A stretch of 64,000 nucleotides of DNA from Rubrivivax sp. (GTDB lineage: Bacteria > Pseudomonadota > Gammaproteobacteria > Burkholderiales > Burkholderiaceae_C). Made by a program: the position numbers and the translations under genes. Location: contig JAIXSE010000022.1 in assembly GCA_027484825.1 (NCBI GenBank), forward strand, positions 1 to 64,000, in the 5' to 3' direction. Positions 1 to 14,889 of the stretch are shown one piece after another. Within the stretch, counting starts at the first letter, position 1; each line of letters begins with the position of its first letter. The notes below the pieces were generated by a model that worked only from the letters and a program-made list of their open reading frames with translations, was not told the DNA's origin and ran no database searches.

Positions 1-4196
<4,196 letters not shown>

Positions 4197-4212
4197 GGCG
4201 GGCCCCCGCGGC

Positions 4213-5892
4213 TCAGCGACTGAAGTGCGCTTTGGCGTCATACAGCGTCTCCAGGGTGATGAGCGGCAGTTGCCGGATGCGGGCATAGGCCTCGGTGTTG
4301 CGACGGGCCTTGGCGCGGACGAAGAAGGGGATCTTGCGCAGCTCCTGCTCGGCGTCGGCGGACCACGGCGCGTCCTGCGGCGGCACCTCGATCGGACGAT
4401 GGGCCGCAAGCGGCTCGGCGTCGATCATGGTCGGCATCGCTGCGGGCAACGCTTCATTGGAGGGCTGCATCGACAGCGGTGCCATCCGCCCATCCACCGC
4501 CTCGACCTGCGGGCCGGACGACACCGACACCGACGGTGACCGAGCGGCGTGGCCCAGGTGGGACGGCATCGCATCCGCATGGAATTCAAAGTCACCGCGG
4601 AACATGCCCAGCAGATGCTCCTCCAGGCCCATCATCAGCGGATGCACCCAGGTGTCGAACAGCACATTGGCGCCTTCAAAGCCCATCTGCGGCGCGTGGC
4701 GGGCCGGAAAGTCCTGCACATGCACTGGCGCGGAGATGACGGCGCAGGGCACCCCCAGGCGCTTGGCCATGTGGCGCTCCATCTGCGTGCCCAGCACCAG
4801 TTCCGGGGTCGCTGCGGTGATGGCCGCTTCCACTTCCAGATAGTCGTCGGTGATCAGCGCTTCCAGGCCATAGTGCGACGCGGCCGCCCGCAACTCGCGA
4901 CCGAATTCGCGGCTGTAGCTGCCCAGTCCCACCAGTTCGAAACCGAATTCTTCCGTGGCCACCCGCGCGGCGGCGATGGCGTGCGTCGCGTCGCCGAAGA
5001 TGAACACGCGCTTGCCGGTCAGGTAGTTGGAATCGACCGAACGGGCATACCAGGGCGAGCGCGAATGCTCGGTGGTCAGGGCACGCACGCGAGCGGCATG
5101 CAGGTCGTCTCCGTCCAGGCCTGCCAGGGTGCTGAGCTCACGGATGAAGTCCTGCGTGGCACGGGCCCCGATGGGGATGATGCTTGTGGACGGCTGTCCC
5201 AGCTGGCGCCGGAGCCAAGCGGCCGCCGTCTGCGCCACTTCGGGATAGAGCACCACATTGAAATCCGCATCGCCCAGCCGGGCCAGATCCGCCGGCGTGG
5301 CCTGCCACGGCGCCACCACATTGATCTCGATGCCCAGTTGCTGCAGCAGCTGCGTGATCTCCCGCAGGTCATCGCGATGGCGGAATCCCAGTGCGGTCGG
5401 GCCCAGCACATTGCAGCGCGGGACGGCCCCGCGCACACGCGGCGCCTGCGGCTTGACCACCAGGGTACGCACCAACTGATAGAAGGTCTCGGCCGCGCCC
5501 CAGTTTTCCTTGCGCTGATAGGCCGGCAGTTCGAGCGCGATCACCGGCACCGGCAGGTCCAGCGCGGCGGCCAGGCCGCCAGGATCGTCCTGGATCAGCT
5601 CGGCCGTGCAGGAGGCACCCACCAGCAGGGCCTGCGGCTGGAAGCGGTCGTAGGCCTGCTTCACCGCGTCCTTGAACAGCTGCGCGGTGTCGCCGCCCAG
5701 GTCGCGCGCCTGGAAGGTGGTGTAGGTGACCGGGGGACGCTCCGGCCGCCGCTCGATCATGGTGAAGAGCAGGTCGGCATAGGTGTCGCCCTGCGGCGCA
5801 TGCAGCACGTAGTGGACGCCGCGCAGGGCGGTGGTCACGCGCATCGCCCCCACATGCGGGGGGCCTTCGTAGGTCCAGAGCGTGAGCTGCAT
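4213..5892 (-). CDS. bchB: BchB, dark protochlorophyllide reductase subunit B
   Basis: Catalytic subunit that with BchN forms the NifDK-like heterotetramer reducing protochlorophyllide. It has 559 residues. Asp36 falls exactly at the position of the known unusual aspartate ligand of the NB cluster, and Cys95 ([12 protein letters not shown]) at the fourth-subunit cysteine. The C-terminal reductase domain has the usual [18 protein letters not shown] pattern. A non-conserved Ser/Pro/Ala-rich linker (about residues 445-505) separates the NifK-like core from it and makes the protein longer than many relatives. It starts 9 bp after bchN. Confidence 0.97.
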   Translation of the reverse strand: MQLTLWTYEGPPHVGAMRVTTALRGVHYVLHAPQGDTYADLLFTMIERRPERPPVTYTTFQARDLGGDTAQLFKDAVKQAYDRFQPQALLVGASCTAELIQDDPGGLAAALDLPVPVIALELPAYQRKENWGAAETFYQLVRTLVVKPQAPRVRGAVPRCNVLGPTALGFRHRDDLREITQLLQQLGIEINVVAPWQATPADLARLGDADFNVVLYPEVAQTAAAWLRRQLGQPSTSIIPIGARATQDFIRELSTLAGLDGDDLHAARVRALTTEHSRSPWYARSVDSNYLTGKRVFIFGDATHAIAAARVATEEFGFELVGLGSYSREFGRELRAAASHYGLEALITDDYLEVEAAITAATPELVLGTQMERHMAKRLGVPCAVISAPVHVQDFPARHAPQMGFEGANVLFDTWVHPLMMGLEEHLLGMFRGDFEFHADAMPSHLGHAARSPSVSVSSGPQVEAVDGRMAPLSMQPSNEALPAAMPTMIDAEPLAAHRPIEVPPQDAPWSADAEQELRKIPFFVRAKARRNTEAYARIRQLPLITLETLYDAKAHFSR

Positions 5893-5901
5893 GATGGGTC
5901 C

Positions 5902-7766
<1,865 letters not shown>

Positions 7767-7961
7767 TAATAAAAACTGGACATGAGGGTTGTCGCCTGAA
7801 ATACCTCTTGACGGCAAGTTCGGGGCGGCGGACATTGCACCAACGCGGTTCGCCCCCCCCACAAGGGTGCGCGGCTGTGCTGTCCACAAATAAAAACAAT
7901 CGAGTCGAAGAGAAGAGACCTCAACGGTTTGCAGTCGATTTCTGACGCTGCCCAGCGCCGC

Positions 7962-7987
7962 GGGTGGGAGCCGATACTCTCCCACCC
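7962..7987 (+). other. Perfect 9-bp hairpin in the ppaA 5' leader
   Basis: GGGTGGGAG and CTCCCACCC form a perfect stem with an 8-nt loop, about 45 nt before the ppaA start. No T run follows, so it is not a classical terminator. It could be a leader structure; the function is unknown. Confidence 0.6.
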
Positions 7988-8032
7988 CCCAGGGAACCTG
8001 ATGCTGCCGATCCACCCCAGAGGAGACGCGTG

Positions 8033-8995
8033 GTGGCTGGATGGACAACCAATCGGCAGGCCAAGCGCCCGCTGCAGCGGCGCCGTGCCGACATGGAGGC
8101 TGCGCCCGAGCGTGCAGTCAGGGGCGCAGTGGATGCGCTGACCATCAATGCGCTGCTGGCAGCGCGTGAAGAACCGCAGGACCGCCCGCCCGCCCGCGCG
8201 GCCCCGCATCTGGACGACGAGGCTGAGGATCAACTGACCCGGCTGGTCGAGGCGGAGATCATTCCCCGCCTGATGCTGCTGCACCGCGTGCCGTCCCTGG
8301 GGGCGGTCAAAGCCGCGCCGCGTTTTGTGCCCACCCATGCGCATGTGCTGCGGCTCAGTGAGCTGGCGGTGCAGGGTGATGCCGACGCCGCGCCGACCTA
8401 TGTGCGGGGGCTGGTAGCGGAGGGCGCCACGCAGGAGCAGATTTTTCTGGACCTCCTGTCGGCCAGCGCCCGCTACATGGGGCAGCTGTGGGAAGAGGAC
8501 CGCTACAGCTTTTCCGAGGTCACCATCGGCCTGTGGCGGTTGCAGCGGGTGCTGCATGACCATGCGCAGCGCGATCTGCCCCTGATCGGTGGCCCCGGCG
8601 TGGCCCGGCGCTGCCTGCTGGCGGCCGAGCCCGGCACCCAGCACACCTTCGGGCTGAGCATCGTGGCGGAATTCTTCAGCCGGGGCGGCTGGCAGGTGCA
8701 CTGTGAACCGCAGGTCAGCTGGCAGCACATGAAGCGGCAGCTTGCTTCTGAGCATTTCGACCTGCTGGGCTTGTCAATCTCGTCGAGCGAGGCGATTCCG
8801 AAGATAGCGTCTGCTATTCTTGACATCAGACGGGCATCGGCCAATGCCAAGCTGGTCGTGATGGTCGGTGGACCCATGGCCGGTGTGCTGCCGGACCTGG
8901 CGCAGCGCTGCGGCGCGGACGCCATGGCCGCGGACGCTCAGGCGGCTGTTGACCTGGCCAACGCATGGCTGGGCGCTGCCGTCAAGCACGCTTGA
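8033..8995 (+). CDS. ppaA: PpaA/AerR-family cobalamin-binding antirepressor
   Basis: B12-binding regulator expected to antagonise PpsR/CrtJ in response to cobalamin and light. About 320 residues. The C-terminal half shows the cobalamin-binding layout: EPGTQHTFGLSIVAEFF with the candidate axial His, LGLSISSSEAIPKI, and VVMVGGPMAGVLPDLAQRCGAD. The N-terminal half is helical. Start choice is uncertain: GTG 8033 has an AGGAGA 6 nt upstream, GTG 8030 is 3 nt closer to it, and ATG 8093 would also preserve the conserved part. It lies directly before ppsR in the same direction, the usual aerR/ppaA-ppsR pairing. Confidence 0.88.
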   Translation: MAGWTTNRQAKRPLQRRRADMEAAPERAVRGAVDALTINALLAAREEPQDRPPARAAPHLDDEAEDQLTRLVEAEIIPRLMLLHRVPSLGAVKAAPRFVPTHAHVLRLSELAVQGDADAAPTYVRGLVAEGATQEQIFLDLLSASARYMGQLWEEDRYSFSEVTIGLWRLQRVLHDHAQRDLPLIGGPGVARRCLLAAEPGTQHTFGLSIVAEFFSRGGWQVHCEPQVSWQHMKRQLASEHFDLLGLSISSSEAIPKIASAILDIRRASANAKLVVMVGGPMAGVLPDLAQRCGADAMAADAQAAVDLANAWLGAAVKHA

Positions 8996-9182
8996 CGGCA
9001 GCGGCACGTCGGTTGAGGCACAGACAAACCGTGAGAAGACACCCGCCAGCGCCTTGCAAGCAGCAGGCCCGTAGAAGGTGTCAGGCACATTGGATGCCGC
9101 GAACAGAACGGCAGATGGACGCAGGGATCAACACAGGCGGCTCGGGGCGAATCGTGCCGCAGGATTCATAACAGGGACTTTG

Positions 9183-10691
9183 ATGCAGACCCACGGTACA
9201 GCGGCCAGTCACCAGCGTTTCGAGGCGCCGGAGCGCCACTTCGCGGGGATGAGTGCCGATTTTCTGGCTCGAATCGTCGCCGCCGCGTCCGACGTGGCGC
9301 TGGTCGTGGACAGCCAGGGCGTCATCCGCGATGTCTCCCTGGGCGCCTCGGCCGCCGCCGAACTGTCCGAATTGCGGCAGTGGGTCGGTCGGCGCTGGTC
9401 CGAAACCGTGACCATCGAGAACCGCGGCAAGGTGCAGGCCATGTTGTCCGCGGGGCAAGCGGCTTCGGCGTCCAAGACCGCTGCTCTTCCCGTGATGCCG
9501 GAGCGCCAAGTCACCCACGCCCTGTCCGGCGGCATCGACCTGCCCATCAGCTACAGCATCGTCCCGCTGGACGAGCTGGGCGGCGTACTGGCCCTGGGGC
9601 GCGACCTGCGCGAAGTGGCGGCCGTGCAGCAGCGTCTGGTCGATGCACAGCAGTCGATGGAACGCGACTACCTGCGCCTGCGTCACACCGAAGCCCGCTA
9701 CCGTCTGCTGTTCGAGGCGGTCGATGAAGCGGTGCTGGTGCTGGACGCCAGCTCGCTGGTGGTGTTTGAACACAATGCGGCGGCGACGCAACTGCTGGGC
9801 GAGGTCGGCAAGCGCCTGATCGGCCGCAGCCTGCTGGACGTGCTGCAGGCAGACAGCCAGGCCGATGCCCAGGCCGCGCTGGCCCAAGCCCGCAGTGGCG
9901 GGCGCTGCGACGATCTGCCGGTGCAGCTGGCTGCCAGCGCCGGTGCGAAGGGGCCGGGGGCGACACTGCATCTGTCGGCATCGGCCTTCCGCCAGGACAG
10001 CACGACCTTGCTGCTGGCCCGTTTGTCGGCCGCTCAGCCGTCCGCATCGGCGGGCAAGGCGGCACAGGGCGATGGGGCCCCCTCCTTGCTGGATGTGGTG
10101 AACACACTGCCCGACGCCTTTGTGCTGACGGACATGCAAGGGCGCATCCTCAGCGCCAACCAGGCCTTCAGCGACATGCTGCAGTTGCCGCCCGGCGAAG
10201 CCGTGGTGGGACAGCCCCTGGACCGCTGGCTGGGTCGCACCTCGGTGGACATGAGCGTGCTGATCGGCAACCTGCGTCAGCACGGCGTGCTGCGCCTCTT
10301 CCCCACCACGCTGCGCAGCGGCTTCGGTGAGGCCAGTCCGGTGGAAGTGTCGGCGGTGGCGGTGCCCGACGGCCGTCAGGCCTGCCTGGGCTTTGCCATC
10401 CGCGACGTGGCCCGGCGGCTGCCTGCGGAGACGCGACCGACGCGGCAACTGCCCCGGTCGGTGGACCAGCTCACCGGGCTGGTGGGTCGTCTCCCGCTCA
10501 AGGACATCGTCGGCGAGACCACCGATCTCATCGAGAAACTCTGCATCGAAGCCGCCCTGGAACTGACCCGCGACCATCGCGCTTCCGCCGCGGAAATGCT
10601 GGGTCTCTCGCGTCAAAGCCTCTACGTGAAGCTGCGCCGCTACGGCATTCTGGGCGACTCGACCCAGGATGACACGATGGCGTCAGACTGA
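9183..10691 (+). CDS. ppsR: PpsR/CrtJ, redox-responsive repressor of photosynthesis genes
   Basis: Transcription factor binding TGT-N12-ACA sites. 502 residues from ATG 9183; residues before MQTHGT in the track ORF look non-conserved. Order: N-terminal PAS-like domain (about 20-140), a Q-linker helix (VQQRLVDAQQSMERDYLRLRHTEARYR), two PAS domains (about 180-290 and 305-420), and a C-terminal Fis-type HTH (CIEAALELTRDHRASAAEMLGLSRQSLYVKLRRYG). Three cysteines are present: one in the first PAS after the linker (SGGRC), one in the second (QACLG), and one at the start of the HTH, where the family's redox cysteine lies. A paralogue without HTH is at 39837. Confidence 0.95.
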   Translation: MQTHGTAASHQRFEAPERHFAGMSADFLARIVAAASDVALVVDSQGVIRDVSLGASAAAELSELRQWVGRRWSETVTIENRGKVQAMLSAGQAASASKTAALPVMPERQVTHALSGGIDLPISYSIVPLDELGGVLALGRDLREVAAVQQRLVDAQQSMERDYLRLRHTEARYRLLFEAVDEAVLVLDASSLVVFEHNAAATQLLGEVGKRLIGRSLLDVLQADSQADAQAALAQARSGGRCDDLPVQLAASAGAKGPGATLHLSASAFRQDSTTLLLARLSAAQPSASAGKAAQGDGAPSLLDVVNTLPDAFVLTDMQGRILSANQAFSDMLQLPPGEAVVGQPLDRWLGRTSVDMSVLIGNLRQHGVLRLFPTTLRSGFGEASPVEVSAVAVPDGRQACLGFAIRDVARRLPAETRPTRQLPRSVDQLTGLVGRLPLKDIVGETTDLIEKLCIEAALELTRDHRASAAEMLGLSRQSLYVKLRRYGILGDSTQDDTMASD

Positions 10692-10701
10692 CGCCCGTCG
10701 G

Positions 10702-10720
10702 TGTCACCTTGGTGATGACA
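10702..10720. promoter_or_regulatory. Imperfect upstream PpsR-like dyad (TGT-N13-ACA)
   Basis: TGTCACC...GATGACA resembles the PpsR half-sites, but the spacer is 13 rather than 12 bp. Its right half is exactly 26 bp from the right half of the perfect site before bchG, the spacing seen at crtE and bchC. It may be a degenerate cooperative site or part of the ppsR 3' end. Confidence 0.45.
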
Positions 10721-10728
10721 CTGCTCAA

Positions 10729-10768
10729 TGTAAATCTATATTGACAACCCGCTGCATCGGCCCAGAAT
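10729..10768 (+). promoter_or_regulatory. bchG promoter with perfect PpsR operator
   Basis: TGT-N12-ACA at 10729-10746 is a perfect PpsR/CrtJ consensus. Its right half is the -35 box TTGACA (10741-10746). A plausible -10, CAGAAT (10763-10768), follows after 16 bp. The bchG ATG at 10776 lies 7 nt past the -10 and no Shine-Dalgarno sequence is seen. Confidence 0.85.
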
Positions 10769-10775
10769 AGGCCGC

Positions 10776-11654
10776 ATGCAGCGCCCCGCCCTGTCGGCCA
10801 TTGCCGAACTGCTCAAGCCCATCACCTGGTTCCCTCCCATGTGGGCTTTTGCCTGCGGGGTGGTGGCCTCGGGCCTGACCGTTGATGGCCGCTGGCCGGT
10901 CATCGTGGCCGGCGTCCTGCTGGCCGGGCCCTTTGTCTGCGCGACCAGCCAGGCGGTCAACGACTGGTTCGACCGCGAGGTCGACGCCATCAACGAACCG
11001 CAACGCCCGATTCCGTCCGGCCGCATGCCGGGCCACTGGGGCTTGTACATCGCGGTGTTGTGGACGCTGCTGTCGCTGCTGCTGGCCTGGCAGATCGGCG
11101 TGGTGGGTTTCTTCGCCGCCGCCTTCGGTCTGCTGCTGGCCTGGGCCTACAGCGCGCCGCCGCTGCGACTCAAGCGCAATGGCTGGTGGGGCAATGCGGC
11201 CTGCGGCCTCTGCTACGAAGGGCTGGCCTGGATCACCGGCGCGGCCGTGATGGCGATGGGGCAGTGGCCGGATGGCCGCTCGCTGTCGCTGGCGCTGCTC
11301 TACAGCCTCGGTGCCCACGGCATCATGACGCTGAACGACTTCAAGTCCATCCCGGGTGACCGGCAGATGGGCATCCGGTCCCTGCCGGTCATGCTGGGCG
11401 CCCCGCGTGCGGCGCAGGTGGCGTGCGCCGTGATGGCGCTGCCGCAGTTCGTCGTCATCGGGCTGCTCGGCCTGTGGGGGCAGACCGGCCATGCGCTGGC
11501 CGTCACCCTGCTGCTGGTGGCGCAAGCCGTGCTGATGCGCCGCTTCCTGGCGGAGCCCCTGTCGCGCGCCCGCTGGTACAGCGGCTTCGGCGTGCCGCTG
11601 TATGTGGCCGGCATGCTGGTCAGTGCCTTTGCCTTGCGAGGGGTGGTGACATGA
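10776..11654 (+). CDS. bchG: BchG, bacteriochlorophyll synthase
   Basis: UbiA-family prenyltransferase that esterifies bacteriochlorophyllide a with geranylgeranyl or phytyl diphosphate in the membrane. 292 residues with multiple hydrophobic segments. The prenyl-diphosphate motif NDWFDREVDAINEPQRPIPSG is at residues 62-82, and a second acidic motif LNDFKSIPGDRQMGIRSLPV follows. The stop overlaps the next gene by ATGA. It opens the bchG-...-bchD plus-strand block and sits behind a PpsR-controlled promoter. Confidence 0.96.
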   Translation: MQRPALSAIAELLKPITWFPPMWAFACGVVASGLTVDGRWPVIVAGVLLAGPFVCATSQAVNDWFDREVDAINEPQRPIPSGRMPGHWGLYIAVLWTLLSLLLAWQIGVVGFFAAAFGLLLAWAYSAPPLRLKRNGWWGNAACGLCYEGLAWITGAAVMAMGQWPDGRSLSLALLYSLGAHGIMTLNDFKSIPGDRQMGIRSLPVMLGAPRAAQVACAVMALPQFVVIGLLGLWGQTGHALAVTLLLVAQAVLMRRFLAEPLSRARWYSGFGVPLYVAGMLVSAFALRGVVT

Positions 11655-12979
11655 ACAACAACGGCTTCATGGGGTGGTCCGGCGTGCTGCGCCTGGGCCT
11701 GGTGCAGTCGGCGCTGGGCGCCATCGTGGTGCTGACCACCTCCACCCTCAATCGCGTGATGGTGGTGGAGATGGCCTTGCCGGCGCTGCTGCCCGGCCTG
11801 TTGCTGGGCTGGCACTACGTTGTGCAGGTGGCCCGGCCGCGCATGGGCCACGGCGCGGACCAGGGACGGCGCTGCACGCCCTGGATCCTGGGCGGCATGG
11901 TGACCCTGGCCGCGGGCGGATGGCTGGCGGCGCTGGCGACGGTGCTGATGGGGCCGCACCTGGCGGTCGGCCTGATGCTGGCGGTGCTGGCGTACGGACT
12001 GATCGGGCTGGGCGTGGCGGCCAGCGGCACCTCGCTGTTGACGCTGCTGGCCAAGCGGGTGGCCCCGGAGCGCCGCGCGGCGGCAGCCACGACGGTGTGG
12101 ATGCTGATGATCGTCGGCTTCGTGATCACGGCCGGTGTGTCCGGCCGTTTGCTCGATCCCTTCACGCCGCAGCGTCTGCTGATGGTGGCCGCCGGTGTGG
12201 CAATGACCGCCGTGCTGGTGGCGGCCCTGGCGCTGTTCCGCCTGGAGGGCCGAGACCGCCCGGGCCTGCCGCAGACACCAACGATCCCGGTGCCGTTTGC
12301 CCAGGCGTTGCGGGACACCTGGGCCGAGCCACGCGCCCGTCGCTTCACCATCTTCGTCTTTGTCTCCATGCTGGCCTACAGCATGCAGGACCTCATCCTG
12401 GAGCCCTTTGCCGGCCTGGTGTTTGGCCTGACGCCCGGCGCCACGACGCAGCTCTCCGGCACCCAGCACGGCGGGGCCCTGGTCGGCATGCTGCTGGCGG
12501 CCGGGGCGGGCAGCCGCTGGGCCGGGGGACGTTGGGGCAGCCTGCGGCAATGGACGGTCTGGGGCTGCGTGGCCTCGGGCCTGGCACTGGCGGGGCTGGT
12601 GTGCGCAGCCTGGCGCGGACCGGGATGGCCGCTCGCGGCCAATGTCTTTGCGCTGGGCGCCTGTACTGGTGCGTTTTCGATCGCGGCCATCGGCTCGATG
12701 ATGGGCTTGGCCGGCGCGCAAGGGCCCGGGCAGGAAGGCGTGCGCATGGGGCTGTGGGGTGCGGCCCAGGCGCAGGCCTTTGCACTCGGGGGCCTCGTGG
12801 GCACCGCAGCCAGTGATCTGGCGCGCTGGTGGCTCACCGCCAACGGCCCGTCCTACGGCCTGGTCTTCCTGGCCAATGCGCTGCTCTTCCTGGTGGCGGC
12901 CTGGCTGGCCGCACGGGTGGAGCCCCGTCCTGTGGCGGCGCCTCAGGTCTTCATCCGACCCCTTCGGAGAGCCTCATGA
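11651..12979 (+). CDS. PucC/Bch2-type MFS protein of the photosynthesis cluster
   Basis: 442-residue integral membrane protein of the BCD (bacteriochlorophyll delivery) branch of the major facilitator superfamily, related to PucC, LhaA and Bch2/ORF428. Members assist assembly of light-harvesting complexes or pigment delivery. About 12 hydrophobic segments; family-like stretches are LTTSTLNRVMVVEMALPALLPG, GTSLLTLLAKRVAPERRAAAATTVWMLMI and SMQDLILEPFAGLVFG. The true start is ATG 11651, overlapping the bchG stop by ATGA; the track start 11423 lies inside bchG. A position between bchG and bchP is the classical bch2 position. Subtype is inferred from context. Confidence 0.92.
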   Translation: MNNNGFMGWSGVLRLGLVQSALGAIVVLTTSTLNRVMVVEMALPALLPGLLLGWHYVVQVARPRMGHGADQGRRCTPWILGGMVTLAAGGWLAALATVLMGPHLAVGLMLAVLAYGLIGLGVAASGTSLLTLLAKRVAPERRAAAATTVWMLMIVGFVITAGVSGRLLDPFTPQRLLMVAAGVAMTAVLVAALALFRLEGRDRPGLPQTPTIPVPFAQALRDTWAEPRARRFTIFVFVSMLAYSMQDLILEPFAGLVFGLTPGATTQLSGTQHGGALVGMLLAAGAGSRWAGGRWGSLRQWTVWGCVASGLALAGLVCAAWRGPGWPLAANVFALGACTGAFSIAAIGSMMGLAGAQGPGQEGVRMGLWGAAQAQAFALGGLVGTAASDLARWWLTANGPSYGLVFLANALLFLVAAWLAARVEPRPVAAPQVFIRPLRRAS

Positions 12980-14169
12980 ACGACGCCTCAGCTTCAGACC
13001 TGGATGCGGTCATCGTCGGCGGCGGGCCGGCTGGCGCCACGGCGGCGGACGACCTGGCCCGTCAGGGGCTGCGGGTGCTGCTGCTGGACCGCGCCGGACG
13101 CATCAAGCCGTGCGGCGGTGCGATTCCGCCGCGGCTCATCCAGGACTTCGCCATTCCAGAGGACCTGCTGGTGGCCCGGGCCACGGCAGCCCGCATGGTT
13201 TCGCCCCAGTCGGTGCAGGTGGACATTCCCATCGAAGGCGGCTTTGTCGGCATGGTGGACCGGGAGCAGTTCGACGAATGGCTGCGGGCCCGCGCCGCGT
13301 CCCATGGGGCGCAGCGTCAAGTCGGCCAGTTCGACCGCATCAGCCGGGATGCCGACGGCGTGTGCGTCGTTCACTTCCAGACCGAGCAGGGGCCGCAGCA
13401 GGTGCGCACCCGCACGGTCATCGGCGCCGACGGCGCACGGTCCAAGGTGGCCCAGCAGGAGGTGCCGGGGGCCGACCGTGGACGGTTTGTGTTTGCTTAT
13501 CACGAGATCATCGCCGTGCCGGACGAACGGCCGGCCGGTTATGCGCCGGGTCGCTGCGAGGTGCACTACCGCGGCGGCGTCTCCCCCGATTTCTATGGCT
13601 GGGTCTTTCCCCACGGTCCCAGCGTCAGCGTGGGCACCGGCAGCGCGGACAAAGGCTTTTCGCTGCGCCGCGGCGTGATGCAGCTGCGGGAGACGGCCGG
13701 CCTGACCCATGCCCGCACGCTGCGCCGGGAAGGCGCACCGATTCCGATGAAGCCGCTGCCCCGCTGGGACAACGGCCGCGACGTGGTCCTGGCCGGTGAT
13801 GCGGCCGGCGTGGTGGCACCGGCCTCGGGCGAGGGCATCTACTACGCGATGCTGGGCGGCCGGCTGGCCGCCGATGCAGTGGCGCAGCGCCTGCGCACGG
13901 GGCAGGGCCGCGCACTGGCCACGGCACGCCGACGTTTCATGCGCGAGCATGGCCGCGTCTTCTGGGTGCTGGGCCTGATGCAGCACTTCTGGTACAGCAG
14001 CGACAAACGCCGCGAACGCTTTGTGAGCATCTGCCGGGATCGCGATGTCCAGCAATTGACCTTCGATGCTTACATGCACAAGCGCCTGGTGCGGGCACGG
14101 CCCATGGCTCATGTGCGCATCTTCCTCAAGGACGTGGCCCATCTGCTGGGACTGGCCCGTGTGTCATGA
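12976..14169 (+). CDS. bchP: BchP, geranylgeranyl (bacterio)chlorophyll reductase
   Basis: FAD-dependent enzyme that reduces the geranylgeranyl tail to phytyl, using NADPH. 397 residues. The N-terminal dinucleotide motif VIVGGGPAGATAADDLARQG is followed by a conserved CGGAIPPR segment, FYGWVFPHG, and VVLAGDAAGVVAPASGEGIYYAMLGGR. The start at 12976 overlaps the preceding stop by ATGA; the track start at 12829 belongs to the upstream gene. Its stop overlaps the next ORF by ATGA. Confidence 0.96.
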   Translation: MNDASASDLDAVIVGGGPAGATAADDLARQGLRVLLLDRAGRIKPCGGAIPPRLIQDFAIPEDLLVARATAARMVSPQSVQVDIPIEGGFVGMVDREQFDEWLRARAASHGAQRQVGQFDRISRDADGVCVVHFQTEQGPQQVRTRTVIGADGARSKVAQQEVPGADRGRFVFAYHEIIAVPDERPAGYAPGRCEVHYRGGVSPDFYGWVFPHGPSVSVGTGSADKGFSLRRGVMQLRETAGLTHARTLRREGAPIPMKPLPRWDNGRDVVLAGDAAGVVAPASGEGIYYAMLGGRLAADAVAQRLRTGQGRALATARRRFMREHGRVFWVLGLMQHFWYSSDKRRERFVSICRDRDVQQLTFDAYMHKRLVRARPMAHVRIFLKDVAHLLGLARVS

Positions 14170-14489
14170 GCGGTCTGCCCGATTGGCATACGCTGTCCAC
14201 CTGGACCGACATGCCGCTGCTGCTGCGCCTGTGCGAGCTGGTGCTGGCCGTAAGCCTGATCGAACTGCTCTGGTTTATGACCCGCAGACCGGCAGGGCCA
14301 CCCGGGCTGGTGCCCAATCTGCTGGCCGGTCTGAGCCTGGTCCTGGCCTTGCGGCTGGGTCTGGGGGGTGCCGGCGTGCTCTGGGTGGCGGCCTGTCTGG
14401 CGGCCGCCGGAGTCAGTCACGTGTTCGACCTTCGGGCCCGCTGGCGCCGACCGGTCGCTTCTTCCTCCTTGCGTCGCCAGCGATCATGA
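14166..14489 (+). CDS. Small three-helix membrane protein of unknown function
   Basis: 107 residues; I do not recognise a named family. Three hydrophobic segments can be seen (LLLRLCELVLAVSLIELLWFM, LVPNLLAGLSLVLALRLGL, GVLWVAACLAAAGVSHVFDL), followed by an Arg/Ser-rich basic tail. The start overlaps bchP by ATGA, so it is very probably co-translated with it. The position between bchP and HiPIP suggests a photosynthesis or electron-transport role, but that is context only. Confidence 0.78.
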   Translation: MSGLPDWHTLSTWTDMPLLLRLCELVLAVSLIELLWFMTRRPAGPPGLVPNLLAGLSLVLALRLGLGGAGVLWVAACLAAAGVSHVFDLRARWRRPVASSSLRRQRS

Positions 14490-14501
14490 AAGGCTCACAC
14501 C

Positions 14502-14804
14502 ATGAACAGCCGTCGCCAGTTCATCCGTCTTGTTCCCCTGGCCGGAGCAGGTCTCCTGGTCGGTCCGGCCTGGTCGCAGACCATGGTCGACGAGAAGGAT
14601 CCAACGGCCGTTTCTCTCGGCTACCACGCCGATGCGTCCAAGATCGACAAGGCCAAGCAGCCCAAGTACGTGGCCGGATCGGCCTGCGGCAACTGCTCGC
14701 TCTATCAGGGCAAGGCCGGTGCGGCGTCCGGGCCGTGTCCGATCTTTGCGGGCAAGCAGGTCTCGGCCAAGGGCTGGTGCTCGGCCTATGTGAAGAAGGC
14801 CTGA
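14502..14804 (+). CDS. hip: High-potential iron-sulfur protein (HiPIP), Tat-exported
   Basis: Soluble periplasmic [4Fe-4S] carrier. In Rubrivivax-type bacteria HiPIP reduces the tetraheme cytochrome of the reaction centre. 100 residues: a twin-arginine signal (MNSRRQFIRL plus hydrophobic core, cleavage likely near residues 24-26), then a mature domain with four cluster cysteines at 62, 65, 79 and 93 (SACGNCSLYQG, GPCPIF, GWCSAY). A GAAAGG-like ribosome site lies about 9 nt upstream. Location inside the bchG-bchD block, 13 bp after orf107, ties its expression to pigment synthesis; its partner would be PufC. Confidence 0.95.
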   Translation: MNSRRQFIRLVPLAGAGLLVGPAWSQTMVDEKDPTAVSLGYHADASKIDKAKQPKYVAGSACGNCSLYQGKAGAASGPCPIFAGKQVSAKGWCSAYVKKA

Positions 14805-14815
14805 ATGAACACAGC

Positions 14816-14845
14816 CAGCTTGAACAAGGTCAGCTTGAACAAGGA
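14816..14845 (+). repeat. 15-bp tandem duplication after the HiPIP gene
   Basis: CAGCTTGAACAAGGT occurs twice in direct tandem (second copy with one change at its last base) in the 85-bp gap between the HiPIP stop and the next start. It looks like replication slippage in a non-coding linker. Confidence 0.8.
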
Positions 14846-14889
14846 CTGACCCAACGCGGCTTGTGCCGCGACACGGCGGGGGCCGCCTC

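Noticed and set aside
8996-9182. PpsR autoregulatory site before ppsR
   Set aside because: TGTCAGGCACA near 9080 has half-sites only 5 bp apart; no TGT-N12-ACA is present in this gap.
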